Below, one piece after another: positions 53,139 through 64,000 of a stretch of 64,000 nucleotides of DNA; the first letter of the stretch is position 1, and every line of letters begins with the position of its first letter. The translations under genes were made by a program, and so were the position numbers. This DNA is from Rachicladosporium sp. CCFEE 5018 (taxonomy: Eukaryota > Ascomycota > Dothideomycetes > Cladosporiales > Cladosporiaceae), in NCBI GenBank assembly GCA_002077045.2, contig KZ111187.1:62001-126000 (forward strand). Direction: 5' to 3'. The notes beneath the pieces were generated by a model. It worked only from the letters and a program-made list of their open reading frames with translations, was not told the DNA's origin and made no database searches.

Positions 53139-56100
53139 TTAGGCCCCAGTAACCTTGGCCCTGCACTCCCTAGCAAACACCCTCTCAAAGACCTCCGTCC
53201 AGGCCCTCATCCCCACCCCCACATCCCTCCCCGGACTCTTCAACAACTTCGCCAGCACCTCCCTGCACTTCCCCCTCAACACTTTGATGACATACATGCT
53301 CCTCCAATCCCTGACCTTGAATCTCAACCTATTGCCATCCACGACGATAACTCCCGCGTACATATTGAACACTGCATCGCCAGCCATTAACACCAGCGCA
53401 AAGTCCGAGACTGGACTAGTCTCTTGTGCATTCGTGAAGCGGGACGCGGACTGCATGATGCTGTAGTAGGAAAGGTATTGGATCGGCGAGTTTGATGGGA
53501 GGGACTTGTTGATTGATGTCGGGTGTAAGCCGAGGGATTGGGCATTAGCGACATTTCGCCAGCCTTTGCCGCCGCGCTTGGCGAGTTTGGGGTAGAAGGC
53601 CCAGGCTGTTATGGCGTTTAGCAGATCATCATTTGTCTCCGCGCGAATATAGAGTGGCGGCAGGGTGACGAAGCTGCGTTGGCGGGTGTTATGTCGCATG
53701 CGAGAGAGAGCCTGGCGATCTTCTGGGGAGAGGGAGACAAATCCGGTCTCCGAGAGGGAGGAGAGGAGCTGTGCTTTCAGATCTTCGATGTTTGCGAGGT
53801 TCTGCGGCGAGAGGAACTTCTTGTTGCAGAAGGTGTATTCGGATTGGCCCGGAGTAGTACAGATGCGGCGCCAGGTTTGGTGGGCGTTGTAGACTGTCAG
53901 TAAGTCCGAGTCACCGCGCTTGAAGCCTAGGCGGACTGTGTCGGCCTGCTTCTTGGCGTTCATTGGGGAGAGGAAGGGTGATTTCGAGGAAAGTGTGGCA
54001 GCTATGGTGAGGGCAAAGTCGAGACCACCGTAGATGCTGCCAAGGAGGACTAGCTTGCCGAGTTGAGCATCGAGTGGTAGCTTTGCGAGCTGCTGTCCGA
54101 GAGGTGTGAGCTCCTCTCTCGATGTCAGGGCGTCGACTTCGATGAGTGCATCGATCGCGCGTCGGATGTTCTTGCTAGAGGGCGGATCCAGCGCTTGCGA
54201 CAGCGCGAGCTCAATGTCCCCAAGCTTGCAGATCTTCACCCTCATGACCAGATCTTGCAGCGACAGGCGCAACATCTCAGGCACCTGTGCTTCCGCCATC
54301 ATCTCGTCGTGCCGATGCTTCGTGAACAGATGAAAGCAGATACCTTCCTGCACACGACCAGCCCGGCCGCGACGCTGCTTGGCATTGGCTCGCGCGATGA
54401 AGGACTGTATCAGGCGTGACATCTGCCGCTTCTCATCGAAGCGCATTTCCTTGTGCTTACCGGTGTCGATCACGCACGTCACGTCGGGTATCGTGATACC
54501 CGTCTCAGCAATATTGGTCGCGATGACTATCTTCCGCTCGCCATTCGTGGGCACCTCGAAAGCCGCTTGCTGATCTTCGCTCGAGAATGTCGAGTGGAGT
54601 GGGTGTATTCGCCATCCTTGTCGGAAGGAAGGATGGCCTTGCAGCATGTCGTTCAGCTGTCTGATCTCTGCGATACCGGGCATGAAAACCAAGACGGCTT
54701 GACTGAACCTCTTGTACTCGTCCGAGAACGACACCTTTTCGATGATCTTCACGATGAGGCTGTAGTCGATCCGATACTCATCGTAGCTAGCGAGCGTAGT
54801 TCGTGTCCTCTTGGTGTAGGTCGTGAGCTTTGCGACATCATCCGACTTGCTCTTCGCATCGCCATCCGCGTCGTCGTCGTCGTCACCACCAGGCGCTCGA
54901 GCTGAGGCATCCTCGTTCGTGTGGCCGGTCAGCTCAATGGCGTCTTCGAGATACTTGGCTTGCACAGGAAATGTTCGACCTGGCACGGTGATGATTGGAG
55001 CATTGTCGAGGTACCTGGAAAACTTCTGTGCATCCACTGTTGCACTCATGAGAACGACCTTGAGATCTGGACGTCTCAGCATGAGGGAGCGGAGGACGAT
55101 CAGCAGAAAATCGGTGTCGATAGAGCGCTCGTGCACCTGCAAGTCGTTAGCAACTCACATCGGCAGAGTTCAGGGGAGTGACCTACCTCATCGAGTACAA
55201 GATGCGTGATCTCGTCGAGGCCCTTAGCACTCTCCAGCATGCGCAGCACAATCCCTACAGTAGCATACACTAGCCTCGTATTCGCCGTCGTCTGCGATTC
55301 AAGTCTAATAGCGTACCCGACGAGCGATCGCGAAGTTCCAACATCGCCTTTCCGCTCACCCATCTCCTCGCTTACGCGCTGTGCTAGTGATATCGCAGAG
55401 ATACGGCGCGGCTCCGTGCAATAGATCTTGCAGTGTCTGCCTTGAGACAGCTCATGTTCGAGTATGAAGGCTGGCAGTTGAGTGCTCTTGCCGCAGCCTG
55501 TCTCGCCACAAAGAATGGTGATCGGGTTTTTGTGAATCGTGTCAAGTGCATCGGCTCGAAATTGAAACATGGGCAGAGTCTTGCGTGCGAGTAGCATCCG
55601 CTGATAAGCTGTAGTCGAAGTCTTGCCGGCCCACATTGCTTTTAGTGAGGCGGACTGATCATCAGTACCGTTCTTCTGGAGCTCTTGTCGCGACGGTGGC
55701 GTCGATGTACCACTGCTTGCGCCATTGAGTCGCCGGATGGCCGGATTGAACACTATCTCATCGTCGTCCTCGTCGTCAACTGGTGAGTGAACATTGGCTT
55801 CGATTAGGTCCCTGACTTCCTTGACAGTCTCTCGGTCGACGAGGTCAGCAACGTCTCGCTTCTGTTGCGCGAACTCGTCCCAAAGGTCTCGCAAAGCCGG
55901 CGGAAGCCTCAAGTGGGCTTTTTCTTCGTTCGAGGAGCCAGAGAAGACCAAGAACAGTGCGGCTGTGGCAACGTATGCTTCGGACTGCGCAGTGTCGGGC
56001 GTGGCTTCCTTCATCATGCTGATTGTCGTGCGAAGTCCTCGAGTATCTACAGTGAGTGCGTCGAGGATCGACTCGATAGGTTCCGCATCCTTCGACCACG

Positions 56101-57616
56101 TAATCATAACCGAGTGTCGACTTGCGAAGGTGGTGGGTGAGATGAGCTTGTACACCAGCTTTACTCGAGAATCTCGAGCTTTGCATGCCTCTTCTAGCAC
56201 ACGCTTCGGACTCATGCCCGCAATCTTGCCCAGATCACGGATCGTCACATTCTCAGATGCGACCACATCTTGGGCTCTGCTAGCTGATGCAGCAGTCACG
56301 CCATCGCCATTCAGGGCACTGAACATACCGCCAAGAAGATCATCGTCACTAGCATCAGCATTTTCGTCGAGCATAGCTTGGCCAAGTCGTTCCGCTGCGT
56401 CGTTGACACCGTCCGGTGGCGGCGTACTTTTCCGCGATGGATTTTGGGAATTCGCATGACCATTCGTAGCCTGCTGGTCCTGGTCCAGCTGCCATTTTCG
56501 CCTCTCGAGGTACTCGCGCATCAGCTCTGACTGCTTCTCGAGCCATTGCGACTCGCCCATATAGCTGTCAAACAACAGATCACGCTCGATCTTCTGCAGC
56601 CGCTGCTGCAGCTTGACTTCTGCCCGACTCGGGCGACTTTTTGCACCGCCGTTTAGCTGTCTTGATTGTGGTCGTCTCCGAGCTGTAGCAGGTAGCTGGG
56701 ACTCTGGGTTCATCTCGAACAATCTGGTCTTCGTTCGCAGATACACCGAGATGAGCTCGTCGGGCTCCAGATCACTCTCGATGTCTGATACTGCAACGTC
56801 GTCGTCGCCATCATCATCGTCGCCTCGATCCGCTGTCAAACGACGTTGGATGGGTCCCTGTGCATGACCATTTGTGGGTCGCGGCGTAACTTCCTCGGGC
56901 TCGGGAGCGGCGACGATGGGTTTGGGAGTCACATATTCGTACTCATGCAGCTCTTCGTCGTTGCAGTTCCATGCCAGCCATTCTAGACACTCTGTGACTC
57001 CCCAAGCCTGGTCAGTACTACTGACCGTGGATTGAGAGAGCACGTGAGCGATTGCCTCGCTGACTCGGCTAGCCTGTAGATCAAGACCAAGTAAGGTCGT
57101 TCGCAATTGCCACACCTTTGAAAGTAGCTCGTCGCCTTTAGGCAAAGGACGGCCTTGTATGGCAGACGTTGCTTGTCCAGTCGGAGCCGAGACCAGATCA
57201 AGGATGTGCAGTATCAACTCCTCGGGAAGCCAGTCTTTGACGGACAGATGGTCGGCTTGACCACGTAGGAGCCGCTTCTCCGTCTGCAGACGAGTGACCT
57301 GTCGTGATGACTCCTTCCTGACTTTGCTGCCATGATTCTCAACGAACGCTTGGAGTTCGGACAATTCTAGTCGGGCTTCGAGTTCTTCTGGACTTAATTC
57401 GTGCAGTTCTCGATCACCGTTACCGTTGGTGACGACGGCCTCATTGCCAATTACGAGTGGGACGATCTGATCCGGAGTGTTCACGCCGGAGACTTCGATA
57501 CTGCTGATCTCGTCTGGCTTCTCCAGCGGTTTCGCCTTGGATGCGATCGATGTTGTGGCAACGCCCCTTGCTGGATTTGCTGCAGGCTTCTTCTTCTTCG
57601 CTTTGCCTCCGGGCAT
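53139..57616 (-). CDS. DEVH-box RNA helicase (DHX29/DHX57-like), 2 exons
   Basis: Exons 55187-57616 and 53139-55136 (intron 50 bp) give 1,475 residues. The N-terminal ~600 residues are charged, with acidic runs and a helical segment (ERRKWQLDQDQQATNGH region). The helicase core starts near residue 680: ITILCGETGCGKSTQLPAFI (motif I), CTEPRRISAISLAQRV (Ia), LVLDE|VHERSID (DEVH, split by the intron exactly after DE), LMSATVDAQKF (III), VFMPGIAEI, VIATNIAETGITIPDV (V) and QRRGRAGRVQEG (VI). HA2, a ratchet region and an OB fold (PPLYIRAETNDD) follow. Family members unwind structured RNA, including during translation initiation. Target unknown. Confidence 0.88.
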
Positions 57617-57855
57617 TGTGGTTAAATGTTCTTCCTAGGCAGAGTGAGTCTGTACTACCTTCTAGAGTTCAAGATCTATATGTGAACAATAGAATTGTTC
57701 GTGTTTGCATGTTACGTTGCAGTACAGACTTTTGGTCAAGTATTTTGTGCACACGAGCTTCGTCACTTCACACAGACTTTATCCACATGGAGACACCGTG
57801 ATTCCACGGAAGTCCCCATCTCCATGAACATCTCGCCTGCCTTAGGATTCCATGG
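57617..57855. promoter_or_regulatory. Divergent promoter region, helicase and GCN1
   Basis: About 240 bp separate the start codons of two head-to-head genes linked to translation. No TATA box or binding motif can be named with confidence; a bidirectional promoter is inferred from the spacing. Confidence 0.4.
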
Positions 57856-58431
57856 ATGAGGCTGATGGACGTTATGGCTGATGAGGCGAACACGAATGGC
57901 GACCATGCCTTGGGGGATGTTGCAGCCCTTCGCAAAGTGCTGCTGTCAAATTCGACAAAACGACGGAGTCACGAGCTCCAGCAGTTGAAGGAAGAGCTCG
58001 TGAATGAAGGTAGGTAAGGCTTGCCATATGCCGCGATCCCAATTGCAAAGTCCACCTACTGACAAGTAGATAGGTGATTCACGTTTCCAATTATCCCAAG
58101 TCCTTGATATCATCTTCGATACCTACCCTCTTTATGTCGATGCACGGTCAAGAAAGGCGGCAGAGCAATACCTGGCTGCAGCAGGAGCGTCGCTTGACCA
58201 CAAGGAAGCGTTTTCCGACTTCGCCACGCGGATACAGGACGAGGCAAAGAAGACGAGCATAGCACCTGGTAACGCCTTCGTGCTGGTAAGGTGGAGCTCG
58301 CAGATGATACAAGACACGGCTAGAGAGAAGATACTTTGGGACGCATATGGCGCTAAGCTGATGCAATGCCTGACTGATGCCCTGGACACCTTGTTGGCTT
58401 CAGGTCCAAAAGAGAGTACTCGTGTGACTGC
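57856..58431 (+). CDS. GCN1: GCN1 translational activator, N-terminal fragment cut by gap
   Basis: Exons 57856-58009 and 58074 to the gap edge (intron 64 bp). The text VAALRKVLLSNSTKRRSHEL, then LDIIFDTYPLYVDARSRKAA and IAPGNAFVLVRWSSQMIQD, matches the extreme N-terminus of GCN1, a giant HEAT-repeat protein of about 2,600-2,700 residues. GCN1 binds ribosomes with GCN20 and delivers the starvation signal to the eIF2alpha kinase GCN2. Only about 169 residues remain before the 100-N gap; the rest is not in this window, because the sequence after the gap is UBR1 on the other strand. Confidence 0.85.
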
Positions 58432-58531
58432 NNNNNNNNNNNNNNNNNNNNNNNNNNNNNNNNNNNNNNNNNNNNNNNNNNNNNNNNNNNNNNNNNNNNN
58501 NNNNNNNNNNNNNNNNNNNNNNNNNNNNNNN
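58432..58531. other. Assembly gap (100 N)
   Basis: Exactly 100 Ns. On its left GCN1 is cut off a few percent into its length; on its right UBR1 begins mid-gene on the opposite strand, at precisely the same base as the contig after the second gap. Confidence 0.95.
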
Positions 58532-60910
58532 GATGATGCTCTTGCGCAGGAAAGCAAGCGTGTACTTCTCGACCAGTATGCGCAGCTGCTGTAGCTGAAC
58601 AGTGTGGTAGGGCAGCCGCAACGGCGAAGCCGAAGCGCCTGTCACTGAGATGGCGTAGACTGCTCTTGCGAAAGCATCGCTAGGCTGCACTCCATTCTGC
58701 GAGTTGGGGAAGTCCGGCTGCAGAACAACTTGCTGGTACATGGTCACGACCTTGACAACCTCAGCCCAATACAGCAGCTGCAGCATGCTTGTAGCCTCCG
58801 CGACACTTGGGTCAACAATCGCTAGCCAGTCGGCAAGGAAGAGGAAATTGTCCTCTTCGAAGAGAGCGGGGATCTTCGCTGTCGCCCTCGCCCACGACAT
58901 ACCCGGCTGGGGTTCATCGCCGAAGAGCTGAGCCTTCATGATGGTCTGCCTGTGCGCCATCGCCTCAGTGCCCTTAGTGCTGCGCCACACCGTGTGGAAA
59001 GCTGCATAGCTCTCCGTCGTCTCCGACAGAATCCTCAAATGCATGACCGTTTGCTCCGATAGGTCCTTGAGGAGTGAGGTTGCCAGAGCGTCGCTATTAG
59101 TCCCACGATGCTGAATCTCCACGGCACTGATCGAGTAGCCTAACGCACGCGACAGCGCAAGTACTGGCGACGCAGAGCCGGCAGGCAACTCCTCGATCCC
59201 ACCGAGACCATTGACGCTGATCGTCTCGAGGAGACGCAGATACGCTTTCGAAAGCTCAACCTGCCTCGCGCCATCGCCAGCGGCGATTGGAGCATCCTGG
59301 TCCATTGGCGGCGCACTGTTGCGGCTATTAGTCCTAAACAGCGAGCCCAGACTAAGAGATCGCCGGAAACTAGACCGCGTATCGGGACGAACAGACGCCT
59401 GGCCTGTCTGTGCCGGTCCCGTGACGCTCAGGCAAGTCGCCAAGCTAGGCGAAAACGACGCCTTGATATACGCAGCCGCACGCTGCATACTCCCCGCAGC
59501 ATACTGATGATACTCCGGCGTGTCATGAGCAATGTCCTCCAGCAAGACCAGATCAGGGCCGTGCTTGGACACAGCAGTGGCAAGCCAATCCCCAAACGCT
59601 GGCGCAGCATGCAACTCATGCTCAGCAGCACACTCCCTCTCGGTCCACACTATCGGCAGAAACGTATTCCCTAGCGCTTTGCAAAGCGGACAGATGAACT
59701 CCTTTAGCGCAATGGTCTCCGGATGACTGCGTGCAATTTGCTGCGCCTGCCGTTTCTGCGTCGCGGCGATGAAGTTCTCGAAGCAGCTGAAATGCATCAT
59801 ATGCCCGCAAGTCGTCGATACAGGACCCTTGGTGCTGTGCTGCGCATGTGGGAAGCCTTTGGAGAGACCTTGGCGTTCGAAGGTCTGCGTTTCGCCAGAG
59901 CTGGATGTCTTCTGGACGAGCTGCTTGTTCTTGCCAGCTACGCCGTAAGGGCGGAGGTGCTCGGCCGAGCGGTCGAGGCTGGAAGGGAGGTCTAGGACTT
60001 CTTGCACGAAGTCTGGGTCATTTGTGGGGGTGGAGCGGAGGATATTACTTTCGCCCATGAAGGCGAAGGTGCCGTAGAGGCGCTGATCGTCGGTCTCTTC
60101 TTGGCAGAGGATGCAGGTGCCTGTTGGGAAGGACCTTGTCTTGCGCTTCTCTTCGAGGTTCGGTGTCTCTGACGTGAGCGACATATCGTCCTCGATGTCT
60201 TCGAACTCGTCACTATCGAATCCTGAGAGACCCTGATTCTGCAAGAAGCTGTTCTGCTGCTCCTTCATCTTGGCCATTACGCGGGCTTGCCGAGCTGCAG
60301 CTTCTTGCTTCCTCTTCTCCTTGTCTTCCGCAGAGAACGAAGCCGGCGAGCCAGTGTCGTTCCGGTCTAGTAGCGCGAATGACGCAGCTGCAGGCCCGAT
60401 AGCAGCCATCAGCTTTTCAGGTCTACGGACTTGCATCTTGCGCAAGATGTGCTTGATCGACGGCATGCAGGAACCGTACTCAGCCATCTCCGATAAGCCC
60501 ACGAGCAGCGACACGATCGTACGCCACTGGCCTGGTGCGACTTTGTGCTCCTTCGACACCGCCAGCTCGACGAAGCCTTCCTCTTCGATCCGCTCATCCT
60601 CAAGCACAGCGATGACGACAAGATGCAGCACCATGTGCAAGAAAGTCTCCACCCTCGTCGCAGGCACTTTCGTCGCCTCTGGTCGTGGTGTAAGCGCATA
60701 CTGCAACGCCGCAGCGATAGTCGTCGCGAACAACGGCGTTCTCGTGACGGCTGGCAGAGCCTCAAACAAGGTCCCCGACAGATCATGTAGTCGTGGCTCG
60801 AAGACCACGTCCTCCACGCTCTTGCCGCTCTTCTTCGCAACCACTTTCCTCGCTAGCATCTCCGCCTCCTCTCGATGATTGCGTGAGTAATGGGCGAAGT
60901 AAGGGTCCAC
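58532..60910 (-). repeat. Third copy of the 2,379-bp UBR1 block
   Basis: Starts at gatgatgctcttgcgcagg and runs through gtgagtaatgggcgaagtaagggtccac. Compared with 37260-39638 only two differences were seen (a silent change near 60381, and cacagcg versus gcagcg near 60711, which turns Val-Ala-Leu into Ala-Ala-Leu). Beyond 60910 the two copies diverge at once. Confidence 0.9.
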
Positions 60911-63900
60911 GAGCTCAGCGTAGTCAGCCCTAAGCTCAAAAGTCCCTGTGTCCGACAAACCCTCTGGCGCGCGATAGGTTGTCATGCACTCCAGCACGCG
61001 CTGAAAGGGCTCACTATCCGCAATCTTCTCCGTAACGCGAGTATTGAGGTCAGAATACGACAGTGGCTTGAAGCACAACGCATGCGCAACATCGTGCTGG
61101 ATAATCTCATCACTCACTTCGTCCGTCGCGTTGCCCAGCAGATTCCCTCGCTCTGACAAAGCGATGATGAGGAGGTGGTACATATCCTCTAGCACATCGA
61201 TCTGCTGCGTCTCTTCGATGCCTTCGATGGCGGAGTAGTCACCCTTGATCCACTTGCCCATCTGGTAGCGGTCGATGATCTGCGCTAAGAAGCGCTCGCC
61301 GGGCTTCTCGTGCTCGGAGCCGCAAAGTGCAAGACCAGCTTGGATCATGAACAGGTCACGCTGATAGCCTATATCCCTGTGTGACACGCTGCGGTAGGTG
61401 TGTGCTTGGTGGCGGAGTGTGATGCCGTTGCGGACCCACATGCCAGCTTTCATCTGCGCCAGCCAGGCGCAGACGCGAAGCGGATGATCGAAGATGCTGC
61501 AGAGGAGCTCGTCGGACGTGAGTGTTGTGGGCGCTGGGGCTGTGCGCGCGTGAGTCCAAGGATCCTTGAGGTCTGAGGAGGTGAAGTGCAAGAGGTTGCG
61601 AACTCCATCGCGGTCCATGGACTTGGCGTGCTCAAGGAGCCAGGAGAGGAGGTAGTGGAGCGGGTGGTGGAAGCTCATGTACTCGGCTTGGACGACGAAT
61701 TTGGGGACGCTGTAGACTTGGCCACTTTCATCGTAGGGTCCGGTATCGTGCCAGGCCATGTCATCTCTCATCTCGTGTGCGGTAAATCGCTTCCTCTCAT
61801 AGCCGAAAGAATTGATCATAGTCATCTGACCGACAGTGCGTATAGCGCGCTGAAGTTGCGAGGTAGCCTCAAAGGTGCTCGCCTTAAAGGACGAAGCGAC
61901 AGCCTTGCAAAGGCGGTCCACCTCCTTGATGATAAGACTTGCACTGATCCAAGCGTCGGACTCGTACTCAACATGCTCGCCCATCGCCCTAACATTGGGA
62001 CACAAGCCTTGATGTAGCTTCACCAAATCCAGGAATTGAAGCAGATACTGCGGTTCCGCGCGCATCTTCGATTGTATGAACTCTGACTGGAACAGCCAGC
62101 GCATGTCGACGAAGAAGTGGAACATCCGCCGGTTGGTCACAGATCCTGCATCGAAGGCCAGCACAGCCCTAGGTCCGACATCCATAGGGTAGCCGACTTG
62201 TCTCGTGGTGAGGAACGTGTACAGTATCGCCATCAGATTTGTTAAGAAGTTGCCACGCTCGACGACCTCTTCGGTGATCGACGGCGTCGTTAGCATCTGC
62301 ACGCTGAGATTGATGACACTATGGTCCGGCTCGCGATCTGCGACCAGATACAGCTCCGCAAGGGGTGTGTACAAACCAGCGAAACGTAGTCCTAGTATGC
62401 GCTTGAAGTGAGGTATCGTTGCCACATTCGTGATGTACATGTGTCGCAGCTTTACTCGCAGCGTCTTCCACAGTCGTAGATCGTATAGTATCAGCCAGTC
62501 CAATCGCACGCGCTGCCATAGATCCTCTGAGGGCTCAGCCGGTCGAGGACCCTGGAATGCATCCGGCGTCACCAGCCAATGCCTACTAGTAGGCTGAGGT
62601 CGCTTCGGCTTGGGTTTGCGGGTCTGGGCTGGTGTCTTCGGCATCTTGCCGTAAGGCGCTTTTACAGACTCCGCGGGCTCTACCTCCACAGACGTCGCCT
62701 CGAGATCGCCCTCCTCACTCTCGGTCGGCGTCATGATCAGTCGAAATGCTCCTCTGCGCTGACCCCTGGGCGTTGCAGTATCTGGACCTGGAGGCGGTGG
62801 TGGTGGCGGTGGGTAGCCAGCCATAGTAGCCTCGCGCGCTCCCGTGACCTCATCATCTCCGCTCAAGTCAATGTCCATGCCTGCAGTACCGGCCTGCAGA
62901 GCCGCCTCGCCCGCTTCTATCGCAGCATCGGCGGCTCTTCTAATGTCGTCGATCTCGGCTTCCATCGTGTCTATGTCCATATCATCGTCCTCGTCCTCTT
63001 CATCATCATCCTCATAGTCCTCATCATCCTCGTCCTCGTCTTGCTCGACCTGAATTCGTGTGACGCCCGTGCCAGCGGGCATGCCGTGAAGGAAATTACG
63101 GTACTGACTCTTCAGCTTCCTAGTCTCGTCGATTTCATGATCATCAATCCCCTGTTGCCCGATGTCCATATTACTCGCTTCGCTACCCATGCGCCATGGT
63201 TGGAGGAACTCCTCGCAGATAATATTCCTGAGCATCTGCCCATCAGAACCTACCGAGCATCCTGCAATATCGCCTAGCCAGTCGACGATCGTCTCGCACA
63301 TCTGCTCTCGGAAGCTGTCGCGGGCTGATCTTACTGTGACTGTGATCTTGATCTGCTCGAGCACCTTGGCCATATGCACCAAGTCCGCGACATCTGTGGA
63401 GCTGTGCACTACTGCTCGTCCAGTGTCGTTGACCTCATATGCCCGTTGCATGCCGATCGTCTTCGTCGTCCGACAAGCTTTCGCGACTTGATACTGCACA
63501 TCTCGTACAGTATGTTTCTCGTCGTTCCAGAGCAAGACCGAGAACTCCGGCTCGCCTAACGTCACGTCCGAACCACCATACATGGCAGGCGATAGCCGTG
63601 CTCTCCTCTCATCCTCTCGAACTGACTCCTCCGTCTTTTGCAGCCGCAGCTGCTCCGGCGCGCAGGAGAAGACGTCGCACATGAAGTCCAGACATCTTGC
63701 GATCGTCGTCCTCACAGCCCTCCTGACCTCCTCTAGTACTTCATTTCCTGTGCCTTGCCCCACATGCTCCCTCTCCTTTCCATGCCCCTGCTCAGAGGCA
63801 GCAGAGTGGATTGAACATCGCACCTCCCTCTTCCAAGCCTCCGCATCCCCGCAGTCACAGCATCCACTGTTGCCCGGACTCACACTCACGTAGACCATGT

Positions 63901-64000
63901 GGCCTTCATGCTCGCTGCCCTCGAAACACCTCGAGCAGAGCACGCACGTCTCATCCGCGGCGCAGGTCTTGCAGCTATACGTGCTCTCACCGCTCTTGAA
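58532..64000 (-). CDS. UBR1: Second UBR1 copy (homeologue or allele), both ends missing
   Basis: Open in one frame from the window end to the gap. It has the same domain order as the copy at 37260-43061: part of the UBR box (CSRCFEGSEHEGH, SGCCDCGDAEAW), the ClpS-like domain (FSVLLWNDEKHTVRDV), acidic and polyproline stretches, the middle region and the RING. From 60911 to 64000 I count about 60 nucleotide differences in 3.1 kb and over 20 amino-acid differences (e.g. ETWKLKSQ versus ETRKLKSQ, VGLRAVL versus VGPRAVL), with no stop or frameshift. Both copies therefore look functional. The missing 3' end should hold the auto-inhibitory C-terminus. Confidence 0.9.

Noticed and set aside
1..64000. 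Bacterial-type features (operons, CRISPR, ribosome binding sites, insertion sequences)
   Set aside because: Spliceosomal introns, nuclear gene families and intergenic spacing show a fungal nuclear genome; no array or IS structure was seen.

Overview
The window is a eukaryotic, ascomycete fungal scaffold. Genes are compact and carry very short GT-AG introns (about 50-65 bp, with CTGAC/CTAAC-like branch points). Base composition is moderately GC-rich by eye. The gene set is typical of a filamentous or yeast-like ascomycete: the APSES factor StuA, Mediator MED4, a DUF7025-type AAA ATPase, STAND-like proteins and a fungal lysine-specific-type metallopeptidase. The flavour is Dothideomycete. Two UBR1 versions about 2% apart at the nucleotide level fit a diploid, hybrid or recently genome-duplicated black yeast (Hortaea werneckii-like), but the species assignment is inference only.

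Layout, left to right. 1-6.6 kb: a 3' part of a CBM18/Vps62 protein, a two-intron cytochrome b561 protein, MED4 and stuA, followed by about 3.1 kb without a recognisable gene (stuA promoter side). 9.7-11.8 kb: an ABC-class ATPase gene broken by two in-frame stops. 12-13.9 kb: an SSXT-domain (SWI/SNF-type) gene, whose 3' half is repeated on the far side of a 100-N gap. 14-21 kb: a PQ-loop transporter, a TBC Rab-GAP, a CDK-like kinase and proteasome beta5 (PRE2). 21.3-27.6 kb: an AAA ATPase pseudogene with several in-frame stops and a damaged STAND-like gene. 27.7-34 kb: a long gene-poor stretch, a Q/P-rich conserved fungal protein and the mitochondrial rRNA methyltransferase MRM2. 34-43 kb: the N-recognin ubiquitin ligase UBR1, split by a second 100-N gap and carrying a 2,379-bp near-exact repeat on both sides. 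43.6-46 kb: an HExxH metallopeptidase with a 20-nt micro-exon and two decayed relatives. 48-57.6 kb: an MDR oxidoreductase, a mitochondrial-type poly(A) polymerase, an unusual FKBP-STIMATE fusion ORF and a DEVH-box helicase. 57.9-64 kb: the 5' end of GCN1, a third 100-N gap, then a second, diverged UBR1 copy that starts with the same 2,379-bp block.

There is no operon-like biology; genes are independently transcribed. The unifying themes are protein turnover and translation control (UBR1, PRE2, GCN1, FKBP, DEVH helicase), transcription (StuA, MED4, SSXT) and mitochondrial RNA metabolism (MRM2, poly(A) polymerase). Assembly artefacts from two nearly identical genome copies strongly shape the window. 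Most of the clearly broken genes lose their reading frame through in-frame stop codons rather than indels.
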